A DNA stretch of 64,000 nucleotides, from positions 31,366,926 through 31,430,925 of the forward strand of contig CAIIXF020000002.1 of the NCBI GenBank assembly GCA_903813345.2, given 5' to 3'. Shown piece after piece: positions 12,241-24,800 of this stretch. This DNA is from Owenia fusiformis (lineage: Eukaryota > Annelida > Polychaeta > Sabellida > Oweniidae). Every line of letters begins with the position of its first letter. Within the stretch, counting starts at the first letter, position 1. The notes under the pieces were generated by a model. It ran no database searches. It saw nothing but the letters and a program-made list of their open reading frames with translations, and had not been told where the DNA came from. The position numbers and the translations under genes were made by a program.

Positions 12241-12368
12241 TAATTAAAACAAGGCATTAACATGCAAAATGTCACCACCAGCCATTTGTTACTGACGCCC
12301 ATTACCGTACGCAGAAAGTTGGAGACTATAACAATATGCGAGCACAAGTGTTGGTGGCATAATTATTG
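12241..12368 (-). mobile_element. Short copy of the minisatellite-bearing element, array absent
   Basis: Read on the minus strand, it has the right- and left-end sequences of the 4,140-6,240 element with the tandem array missing: CTCCAAC preceded by TATTGTTATAGT, and GGTGGTGACATTTTGCATG followed by AATGCCTTGTTTT. It is about 128 bp and lies about 400 bp upstream of the start of the large modular gene. Confidence 0.6.
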
Positions 12369-12770
12369 TACATGAATTTAAGAAATATAGACCGAAGAGC
12401 AGGGGTAATATTGTCTAATACAACCCACAGGGCTGGGCACAAACGACCGACGAGAGTGAGGGGTTCGCAAGCTTTTGTGCATAGCGTTTAGTACAACGAG
12501 AATTTTACAGACTAAAATCGAACACCAGACGACAAACATTTAATAATTCATATCACCAAAGCAGTTTGCTATGCTAATGATAACATTATCTTGAAAACTA
12601 GAGTCATGATTTATATTGATTTTAGTAAATGTATTTAGGCAAGGAAAGACTCTACGTCCATGCGATTGGTATACCTGTTGTCAAGTGTCAATTGAACGAG
12701 ACACGTTATTTTTTTTAGAAGAGACAATCATGAAAACCGAGATAATTTGAAAATTGACAAAGGAGCGAAA
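12369..12770 (+). promoter_or_regulatory. Upstream flank and probable 5' UTR of the large gene, with a short uORF
   Basis: No promoter motif can be assigned. A 6-codon upstream ORF, ATG at 12,730 to TGA at 12,750 (MKTEII), ends 20 nt before the main ATG. If the transcript starts upstream of it, it could damp translation of the main frame. Confidence 0.3.
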
Positions 12771-12852
12771 ATGAGGTGTTTAGCTTTAATCACTTTGGTT
12801 GGAATATATTTCACTTACGCAGAAGAGAACAATTGGATGTACATTCAGGAAG
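12771..12852 (+). CDS. Exon 1: signal peptide
   Basis: Starts MRCLALITLVGIYFTYA, a basic residue followed by a hydrophobic core with a good signal-peptidase site after the final Ala, then EENNWMYIQE. The donor is GAAG|GTTTGT and the phase at the end is 1, matching exon 2. It is the only ATG upstream of the first module that gives a secretion signal. Confidence 0.75.
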
Positions 12853-15800
12853 GTTTGTTTGTAATATCTATTTGAACCACATATTAACTTTTATCTAACT
12901 TTGATTTATTAAAATTACTTTAACATTCATATCGACCGTAAATGACGAAACGTTTGATTTGTCGATATTATGGTCACTATGGTAACTCGATTAGCAGGTT
13001 TTATCATGGTATCAAACATTCTATTTTTCAAGATCCAAATGAGGATTGGCTTCCGGACGCAGCTCGATATTCGACCTTGACCTTGATTGATATTGAAAAT
13101 GTCCTCAAGTGGTTGTTTTCTGACATTACAACTGACTATGAATTCATTGTCAGCGATCAAAAGATTTGTACTAATATTTTGATCACTTCATGTGTGTTTT
13201 GAAATTTATTTTGGAAATAAGATCAAAACTCGCGTTTCAAATTCTGAAGTGAAAAAATGGCGATTGAATTTTGTATCACGAAATCCTTCAAGATCGGATC
13301 CATTGTTGGAAAATATCGTAATTGCATACTGGGAGCCAATTCCCAATGTCAAAATCCTGAACATTTTAATGTTGCACAGTCACTCTACATATTCCACGGG
13401 GGTAAAGCAGACCCGATGATGCAATGAGCTTGCTCGGCGGTATCATGACTGTGTAACGGGGCTTAATGTATAAGTGAGCTCGGCGGTAGGTTCAAACAAC
13501 GCGGATCCTCAAGGCATGTGCTCGTGGTATCATCGTGCCTTAACACCCGTGTATTTGCTGCAATAAGGAGTGAATTATTCATTTATCATAAGGAAACATG
13601 AACGAGTATTTAAATGTTAAACTGTAATAATTATAAAATAAGCAAGATCGAGAGCATATATCGGTAATTGAAATCACATGTTTGCAATGATTACAATCAA
13701 TATATTGTCATATGAGGTAAGCCTCGATCAAAGGAGTGGTATCGATATGGAGAACTTTTTGAACACACGTTTCTCTTAAACCAGTCATTAAAAAAATCTA
13801 AAAATTTAACACATCGTCAATTTAATGGTCATCTTTTGAATGGTAACAATATGATTTGAAAAATATACATATACTTTCATCTATATTGTTTTAGAAAACA
13901 CATCAAACACTTGTTTCGTTCTTGGTATCATGTTTCCAGAGTGAAATGAAACATCTTTCCGAACCTCATTGGAACAAAACGACATAAACACAACATGTTT
14001 AGGTCTCTCAATATTGTAATTGTACGTACAAAGGAAATTTTGCTTGATTTTAAAAAAGTATCTTGTTAATGAAATAAAAGATTTATCTTGATTTTTATTT
14101 TAGGGGGATTTTGTTTTAATTTTCTGAATACTTTTTTAAAATCAACCCAAAATTCCTTTGTATAACTATAATATTGATTTGAGAAGTCTAAAAATGTTCC
14201 AACGAGGTTCGGAAAGACATTTTATTTCATTCTCAAGAATTGGTAGAAAGGAGCAAAAACAATTGCACTAAAAAACAAAAAATGTTAACAAAACAGTTAT
14301 ATAATATATTTCTAAATAATTTTCGCATTAAATTGTTGTCAATCAGTCAACCTTACATAAAATACCGTATTTTTTACAGAATGTTTTCACTGATTGGTTT
14401 AAGAGAAAAACATTGTTGAATTCACTTCTCAATATCGATACCTCTCCTTTGCTCTACGGCGGCCGTAGTTTCACAAAATCGATATGGAAAATCTACATCG
14501 TACTGGTAAGCTACATGTACGACCGCCGCACGGTTGCCGAAGATCAAATGTGACTGAGGCATTATACATACGTTTGTGATTGCTAATCTATTACTTTACA
14601 GTTTGTCCACGCTCTCTTGGCTATGTAAAGCCACTACCAACAGGACAGGGTGATTGGTTCAATGTGTTACTCAACTTTAAAGCCCCATGCTCTGGTACCG
14701 TTGTAGCCTGGGAGTACTACGCCGTGTACAACGATAACCTTTTTGGGTTCTTTAATCTTGCTGTTTTAACACCGATTTCTGGACCAACACTTTCATATAC
14801 AGTGAAGTCAATCACGAGATTTCCAGAGAGTCCACTAGGCTTCAACGTGTATGTTAGAAACATAACGGTAAGAACATTCGTATTAGGATTAATTATCCCA
14901 CCGAACTATGTCCGGTAGCGATATAGAGAAGCCACCTGTCCGTCCTTCAGTTCTCGTCGTTCGTGTCCGGTTGGTATCCGTCAAATGTTTTGGTTCAAAT
15001 TTTATACGCTAATGCCTCAAGGGCATATGACCTCTGCTTATATGATTTGATCAGAATTTTATAGGATAATGGCATATGGGCACGAGAACCCTGTTCAAGA
15101 AAGAATTTCCAATGAGGCCACTCGATTAAAATTGGCCGCTCCTTTTTCTTTAAAGGCCCCATGTAAATTTTGAAAATATGTTTTCATCATTTAATAGTTT
15201 TCATGTTTTAAAAAGTTGGTTTAGAAATTTTTGAAATTCAAATTTCAAATTTCCCGCCATTTTTCAAATAAAGCTTGACATTTAATCATCAAATATTCCA
15301 CTATACGATTTTTAACATCAATGCAAAGATTGAACAAGGGGCACACTCTTTCAATAGTAATGTCACATCTTATGTGCCACTTTTAATGGTTTAGAATATT
15401 AAAAATCTTTTTGAAGAAATTTCTATGTCAATATTTTCTAAATTTGCTAAACTTGAAAATAACCCAATGTTGATTGTCTAATATCAAAATATTGAAATAT
15501 TATTGTACCATTGGTTTCCATGAAACTAAAATTTTGAAATGTATTTTTCTCTGAACTATTATCACGCATGGATGAATTCGTTTTTCGCTAATTTATGTTT
15601 TCGGCAAAAACATGTGAGGATGAATGCTTAATATGCATTAGTGTGAATTATCGCCGAATTAAAAGATACGAGTAACCTCTAAAAGTTGAATTTCATATGA
15701 GGGCTTTAAAATGTAATGTTTGATTTTCTTGTGCTAATGCTTAAATGGACATTGGAAAGTAGGAATTTCAAAAGTGTGTGCTGAATTCAAAACCCAAATA

Positions 15801-18800
15801 CCACTTCTCAGATTTGGTCAGAATTTATGCACCGATGCCTTTTTGACATGAGGGCAGTGTCTGGCCAAGAAATATTGCTGAATTCTAAATGGCCCGCACT
15901 TCTCAAGAAAACATGATTTTTTCTTAAAACAAATACACCAGTTATCAGACCTCGTGGCGAAAGACTTTTTTTCAAGAATAGAATCACGTCACTTCATGTG
16001 TGTAGATTTTTCCAAAAGGAGACAATACTGCTAATACTTCCTGGTAATTTATGTAATGTAATGTCCAAAATTACTATGGATTTGCTAATCCGAGCTGTTT
16101 TTCCAGTTGGCATGGAAATACGGGAACGTAATAATAGCAAAATAGTTGCAATATTACACGTTCACGTTAGACTTAATTAAGTAAGAACGTTTCGCTATAT
16201 AGCTTCAAGATCTTTTTGTATAATCTCAAAATTGTAAATATATTATCTTATATTGGAAAAAGGACATTTTTAATTGATCCAGATGATGAAAGGGGATGTA
16301 ATTGGCTTTATGGCCGATTCAGAAACAGTTGGATCTGTTCAAATAGGAATTGGAATAGAAGTGTTAGGGGAACGGCCTACGTACGCTACCGACTTGTACT
16401 ATGACGTTCAAGCGAAAAATGACACATTTGCTGACACTACATCTGTTGGTGATAATATCACACTGGGAGGGAATCATGGAGGTCTTAGGGCCTTCTCTAT
16501 AAAAGCGTTGTACACATATGGTAAGTAGCATAACATTTACGTAATTGAAATTATTAACAATGATTTGTAAATGAAATAGTTCAACTAAACTTATTCTTTT
16601 TATTTATGGAGATGTGAATCTTTCGAGTGGTTTATTGTTGTCATAAACTTACCTCTTTCAAAGTAGCGTACGCCAAAACTCCACAAAATCCCATAAACCT
16701 TCTTTGGGTAGATTACTATGGTTACCGTTGTTATTGTTATTTTCCAATTACAATGGCCATGTAGACCGATTGTTGCTTTATCTAAAAAGCGGATCGGTTA
16801 AAAAATCCTATAAACCCTATACATATTTTACCATACACTGTGCCTATTCATTTAGCAATTCAATAGTAAACTTTCTCTTGAAAAATAAGTCCTTTAGATT
16901 TGTTGAAAAGACCACGTGCAATATGGCAAGTGATTAAATGTTATTAAGTTACTGTTATGCAAGTGATTATAAGTACTCATCTTGAAAGATATGACTGTCT
17001 AAAATCACCTGCCATACTGCACATGGACCTTTCTTTCAGAATTGCTTCATCCCCCTACTTCGTCCCGTTGTTCCGTTCACAGGGCGTGAAATTACACAAA
17101 GTGCCTCTTTAAAAGGCTAAACCCATTTTTCTACACTACAATTCGAGTACACGGAACGGAATGCTTCCCTGGCGATATATAACCTTTTGTTGCTAACGTT
17201 TAACCGAGAAGATAGGTAGAGAATTAAGGATAGCATGTACGAACTAATTTTATATACCACTCTCCGTAAAGCATTGGATCCCATTTTCTCACACAATTAT
17301 TACAACTGTGATATTGACAAGGCAATCGACTTAGCTTCAAATTCAAGTCCAAAATAATCATCTATGTTTTTGTATAATTATACAGAATGTACAATGACTA
17401 TACTGTGTTAGCTAATTCCCCATACACGCGTCCAGTATTTTCGTCTGGTACAACACTGGACGCAGACCTCCATTTTTGATCCAGAGAGAGGTAGGTGTAA
17501 TTTTACTCGGTAGCCTGTGGTCGTTTTACAGTGTGTCCTTACCTAAAAACAGGCTCATCAGATTCCCAGTACATTGGGGATGCAATTCTTATGATGACAG
17601 CTGCTATCCATTTAGTTTTTCTTTAATGTGGGGTTAAGCACAGATATATTTTGATTCTTTTTCAGGAAATACACGAATCGAGTACGTTATATTTCATTTT
17701 ATTTACCATTTCATTGACAAGTTATGCAATTTTCTGGTGTATCAACTAACAATACAGCCTCCAATCTGCAAATTTAAGCTTAAAAGTGATCGATAAAAGA
17801 AAATTTTTAGAAATACTGGACGAAATAAAAAATGTACTGGACGCAAGCCTGTTAATACCGGATGGCTTGCGTCCAGTACATTTTCATTTCGTCCGGTATT
17901 TCTTTAAATTTCGACATTTTTCTATTTTCGATCATTTCCAAGCTAAAATTTGCCGACTGGAAACGGTATTCTTATTTTATACACAAGAAAATTGTATATC
18001 TTGTCAATAAAATGGTAAATAAAAAGAAATCTGACTCGATTCGTGTATTTCCTGGGAAAAAATCAAAGTGTTTCCATGCTTAACCCCACATTACAAAAAA
18101 TCTAGATAAATGACTGTCATTTTATAAGAATTGCGTGTTCCTCAATATACTGGGAATCTGATGAGCCTGTTTCTACATAAAGAAACAGTGTAAAACGATC
18201 ACAGGCTACCGAGTAAAATCACACCTACCTCTTTCTGGATCAAAAATGGAGGTCTGCGTCCAGTATCTCGGTTTGTACCAGACGAAGATATTGGACGCGT
18301 TTCTTCCTCCCTGAAACTGCACGATAAGAGTCGATGGTATCTCTTCCTCTATGAACTGTGTTATACAGGAGCTTACTGGAAATCAGAACTGCATTTTTAA
18401 GTGATCAATTTTCACCACATCAAAACAGTTTCCCACGTTTTTCTTATATTGATGGTATAATAATGGGTTATCAAGAGAGAAATGTGCTTGCATGGAATAC
18501 TGTATCCCTTTAAAGTTTACACGACCACGTGTTATATTACAGAGTATGTTAATATGGGATGCTGGGTGGATAAAGCGACTAGGGCCATGACATCTCTTGA
18601 AGGTGCAGCTGTACTTGATGGCACTTATGGAGAACGACAGGACGCTATCAATAAATGCTTTATTGCCGCCAGAAACCAGGGCCTAGAATACTTTGCTCTT
18701 CAGAGAGGCTTTTGCTCTGGATCAGCATTTGGTGATCACACTTCTTATGCCAAGTATGGAAAAAGTGAATCTTGTGAGATAAATGGAAAGGGTGGAATAT

Positions 18801-21800
18801 GGATTAATAATGTGTACAGAATCACATTAGGTAAGTACATATTATGTTCTATCCGTATGGTTCATAAATAACTCATTGCTGAACATACAAAAATACCAAG
18901 TTGATAAAATAATTGCATTGAGAATGTTTAAACTTATGGGCGTCAAAAGGGGAGGGGTGATGAAATTCCTGTGAAACTGTAAGAAGTTCTGTTTCTTTGA
19001 GAACTATTTAATAAAATCTTTAAAAGTGTTCACTTAGGATCTTGGCTCATATCAAAAATATTTAATTGTAGGATTTCGAAGTATTGGCAAGTGTTACGCG
19101 ACACCACATAATGGATTGAATTCGCTAGAGGGGACAAATTTCATCCTTGATGATTATCACAAAATGAGAGTTGATGCTATTGGGTAATGTACATTTTTGT
19201 ATTCTTCCGATTTCTATTTCCCATTTGAAATAGTATTGGACTTAAACCGGATATTTTTGATAACGATGAATCTGTTAGGGGAATATTCCGATTGCAGAGT
19301 TTCAAGGAGTGTGTATATTATGAACATATGCTTCAAGTTTTTTTACAATTAGGAAATGCTACACATTGGTACGGAACGTGTACAATGACTACATATTTCA
19401 GCTTTTGAGATTTGACAGAGTAGAGACAGAGACAGAGTAGTCAAGCCCCCCGCTCATCAAATATAATCTTTTTTTTCAATTAGGAAATGCTACACCGTTG
19501 CACTGAACAATGGCTACAAATATTTCGGACTACAGGATGGTGGGTTATGCTTGGCTGGGTCTACGTACGATTATTCTGCAACTCCTTTGCCAATTACTGA
19601 ATGCGGGGCAGAGGGAGACGGTGGACCAATATCATTTATGGTCTATAAGATTTTAAATGGTAGCATACTAATTATTTTCCATAGATTGCATGTTCTTTTG
19701 TTGTTTATTATAAATATGTTAAAAGGTATAAAATTCTTAAACACCAACCCTACTATCACACCAAACTAGTTCTCACAATGTTCTCGAAAACGGGCTTAAA
19801 CTGTGCACGAACGGATTTGACGTACTAAGAACCCACTAAGAACCGTTTGGGATCTGTTTACAAACTTCATGAAACTACTCGAACGAGTAGGTCCGCCAGA
19901 ACTTACAGCATGCTCAAAATGTTTTACTTAAGACGACCTGGACGCACTGGGGACAAACTACTAACGGAAGTGTCGTACTTCAATCCTACTAGGGACGTAT
20001 TACGACGTTGTGTAGTCAGGCGTAAATTGCAGCCGTGAGTACCCCAATCTAGTCCGTTTGTAGCTCGTTCATTGTTTGTAGACAGACCCAACTCGACCGA
20101 ATAACGTCCTTCCCGTTTATAAAGGTTCACAGCAACATATTAGGACGTATAGAACGAGGTACAACTAATTGTCAACTGGTTTAAACTGATTAAGGACGTA
20201 ATTGAACTGCTTGGATACGTTGTGTAGACGAGACGAACGCACAGTTTAACCCGATCTAAACTCTAAAGAATAAAGACGAGATGAACTTATTAAAAACTGC
20301 TTATGAACGAATTAACAAAAATAGCTATCACACCAGAACCAGTTGTCACTACGTTCTTCAAACACGTTGCCGAATCGGTTTTAAACTGTTTGCGAACTGA
20401 ATGAACGTAGCTACAACATTCTACGGTCTGTTTACGAACTTCGTGGACTTTCCCGGACGGGGAATCTGATTTAGAATTTTGAATCGATTCAAAATTCAAT
20501 GGCGACCATACCGTTCTATAATCAGGTCATGATGACCTTCTAGACTAAGGGACGCGTTATACGACGTTGCACACCGACGTTGGGCGACCTAAACGAACTG
20601 CGAATGAGATGGACGTATTGAAGACTGTTTATGAACGAAGTAGCTAATTATTTTAGACATATTTCCCGTACTGTATTGTATTGTAAAATGTACGTTTTCC
20701 ATTTAACTGTATTGTAATTGTATTTTGCAATTGCTTTATCATGGGTTTTTCCTCTCTGAAATGAAAAATTAGATAAAATAAAAAATAAAAATATGTTAAA
20801 ATCAGTTTACATGTACGCATTAACTCTCTATTGTTAAGAAACTTATCATCAAAAATATCGCCAATGCAAACTAATACTTATAAATATACTATACTATGAA
20901 CTTATTTTATCAGAAATGTCATAGAATGTATAAGAACAGTTGAAAAAATTAGAATTAAAAAATGCAGTTAGAAACTAAAACGGAACGCTACGTTGCACTG
21001 TCAAAATAAAGTTCACTAGAAAGTACATTGGGTTGAATTATTTAGTGAAATAAGTCTGTGAATCGTCAATTTCAGTTTGATTCATTCATCAATATATATG
21101 CATAGAGATATATAGCACCAGTGACGGGGGCTATTGTACATTTTTTGATGTTGTACATATTAAATGTTGATCTCTGTATTGTCATATCTGGGAATAATTA
21201 ATTATTCAAGGATCAGTTGTACGTGTTGCACTTGTTGTCATTATAACATTTTTTAGTGAAAACCAAGGTTTCTAAGGCTAGTTGGCATAAACATTTACAA
21301 TTCAGCCTTGGAAGAAAGCACCAGAATCACCTGGCTTTTTTAAAAGTCACTTTCAAATTTTGATGCTAAGACATTATGAAAAATGTTTTGAAAATTGGCA
21401 TTCCCTTAATTGTCTTATACATTTTCAAATGGGATTCTCTGCCCTATTTGTAATGAAAATGTCAATCCCCGCTCTTCACACGCATCTGTGCCATCGTTCT
21501 TTTTATATATTTAATCCCATCTCTATCTCTAACATAAACCGATAAATTAAATGTATATCAGAGAGCATAATCGCACAAATTATAAAAAAATTAGAATGCT
21601 TTTGGGGAATGGGGCCTCATTAGGTAGGAAATCTGCGACATAAGTAAATCGATCAAAACAGAATACTTTGGGAGAAGTTGGGGACCGGACATGATGATTT
21701 TAAGATACACGTATATTATACACGAGTAAACAAAAAAGAGCACTTTTTGGAGAGTTGGGCTTTCTCAAGCAATGCATGTGATTAGGATCCCACTATTTTA

Positions 21801-24800
21801 GATAATGTCGCATTCGGTAAGACAACTACCCAGTCGTCGATCCTATCATACCATGGTGACACAGCTGCATCAGAGCGAGCTATTCTCACTACTTTAGATG
21901 GAACGTGTATCGCTAGCCTGACAAACTTCGAGCAAACACCGTATTGGAGAATTGATCTTGGCCTTGATGTATATATTTCGAAGCTTGTGATACATCCCGT
22001 ACAGGGTAAGCAGAAAAAAGTGCGAATTCATACCTATCTATGATTAGACGAATTTCATTTATTGGTATCTGAAATTTGTGTCTTGTACTCTGTTTTCTGT
22101 GTCATGAATATTCCCGAATCTTCTTTTTGATCCCTTTTCATTGCATAGCCGGGGCGGACCTGAAAATTAATAGGGGACCATAAAATGTACAATGGGAGTA
22201 GCAGATTTGAGCCCTAAATTTTTTTCAGGAGTCAAATTTGGAGCCTAAAAATGTAGGGCCCAAATCTAGTTCTCCCATGGACAATTTAGGGCCCTGCCCC
22301 CCCCCCTCATATCCGCCACTGCTCCACAATAACCAAATATCATCGTTTTATTCCGCATGTTGTTTTCATAGGCATCCTTTATAGTGCAAAACTGCAAACT
22401 GCGTACGTCTTCACCGTATTTTTTTATATAGACGCCCAATGGATGAGTGACCCAGAAGCAAATAGTTGCATCATAGGTCATGATGTTTATACGGAAGACC
22501 TCCCAGCAACATTAGACTTTGAGCAATGCAAAGTGATATGTATCAACTATCTGAATTGCCTATCATTTGACTATAACACTGCAGACAGGAAATGCTATAT
22601 TAGTGACAAACACTCACTATCGGTGCAGATAAGAGAGGCATGTACGGGTCATAAGTACTTCGAATACTTTAGACCAGGTAAATACATGTACCTTTATTCC
22701 ATGATGATGAAATTCCCTGCAATCTGATTGGTCCATGTGACTTAAATATATCCTTTATTTACACGCACCAGAGGGGGAGAAACACCAGGGTTCAATCGGA
22801 TGACATACGCTTATAATGTATATCTATATTGAGATGACATCGTCGCTGATTGGTCAAAAGTCGACAAACAAATGACGTCATCAATGGCGGTTTTAAAATT
22901 TTCGAAATACGCTTCGAATAATATTATGTTCATTTCTGGCGTGTTAATCAATATCATAGCTTCTCATTTCACATCAAGATAAAGAAAGGTGTACGGAATA
23001 CGCCTATATCAATTAAAACATCCCATCGAAGTGTAGTATTTGATAACTAGCCGATGGAAATTCGAACGAACGAAGGTGGTAAGCAAGACAAGTAATAATG
23101 TCTGTCATCTTTAAACTCTGGGACGACTTTCCCTCCTCTTTACACGCACCTTCCATTCAGCGTTAGATAGAGAGTGAAAATGACGTCAGCGTTACGGTCC
23201 AGAGCCCTCATTATCCGGTCAGCGCTAAATTAGCGTTGCGATTTGCGTTGCGCTTGCGAATCAACATTATTCGCAAGCGCAAATCATGGTTTGCGTCGTA
23301 TTACGCGCTTCACGCAAACGCAGACACAACGCAGACGCAACAGTATGCTAATCGCAAATAAATTGGAAACGCGGGAAATTTAAACTTAGAGCTCAAAATA
23401 GATTTATCGATTTTTTAATGTCTATGTATATGTTTACGCCAGTGCGGAGGTGTCAATCAATGTTATCTATGTTATATTATCTATATTATCAATGTTATAG
23501 AATAAATCAGTTATTAAATGCTCGATTTTTGATACAGGGTATATCTGAGGGAAATACAATATATCAACCCGAGGGACCGTAGGGACCGAGGGTTGATATA
23601 TTGTATTTCCCTCAGATATACCCTGTATCAAAAACCTCCCATTAAATAACCTCTATATATTTTCATCAGCGGTCAGATATAGCTATACGCCCCGCTCTGA
23701 GCGGGTAGATATAGTATATCTGCCCGCTGACGTCATAATCGCCGTTCGCATATTGGTTCATTTTTGTAACATGCGCATAATTACTGTAAACGTTAATGGA
23801 GAAAAAGCAGACAATCGCGATCTGTTTGAAGGAAGGAAATGACCGTATCCCTGTTAAACAAGGATTTCAGAAATAAATGTGGATGAATATCTGAAAATCA
23901 GGCTATTCTAAATGAATTCTTACGGTTGGTTGGACATTTTCTGAACTCCGGCCAATTGAACAGCGTGAACAAAATGACCAAGATTGGTATGGGATAAACA
24001 GATCATCCTATAGTTCAATCTCCTGAACCTCATATAGGATAATCTCTATTTATCCCATGATACTACTAATTCCCGATGAATAACCGGGAATATTTTTGAT
24101 ATTGAGAAAAAATCGTATTGAAAATTTTTGCCAAACAAAGCTTCCTCTTTCAATCAGTTGGGTCGATATAGCATGCTAAAATGATGTTCTTATGTGAAAA
24201 ACGAATTCCAGTTTTATCATCATCGCTCTGACACAGACAAAAATGCTTATGTATTGCTGAATGTTTTGATGTTGATGTGTTTATGTTACACATGTACAAT
24301 AATTTTTTTATATTTAAAAATATCATAAAGCTAAGTCATATTTTCTTGATTAAATATACCATTTTTTCATAGAAAAATCTAACTAATGATTTTATGAAGA
24401 CAGTTATGAATATCATGGAATAAAAAGCTAATTTACTGGTCGGGATTAAATATGGGTTTATTCCTCATGACAATTTGATATTTCACATATTGTGAAGGAC
24501 AATTTGGTATTTCCCTCTGACCCTCCGGGCTCTCGGTAAATATCATATTGTCCATCATAATAAAACCCATATTGAATCCCTCCCACTACATAACCTATAT
24601 ATATCTTGCGAAAATCTAGATCTCATATCCAGCAATCGTAATGTTAAATCGGACATCACCTTATCTCCTAACTGGTACTATTACTGAGATTTCGTATCAA
24701 CACTTTAGTCTACTAAATTATTGTTTAAAACTCATATATGTGAGCGGTAATGCAGGGGCATTTCATACAGCCTATAAACACCACCCTTTCATTAAATGTG

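Noticed and set aside
12942-13419. Frames in intron 1 that could be an extra exon
   Set aside because: No acceptor/donor pair in the right phase and no domain features.
23201-23345. TTTGCG-rich patch as a CRISPR-like or regulatory array
   Set aside because: Motifs vary in spacing and orientation and adjoin an inverted terminal sequence, which fits a transposon end better.
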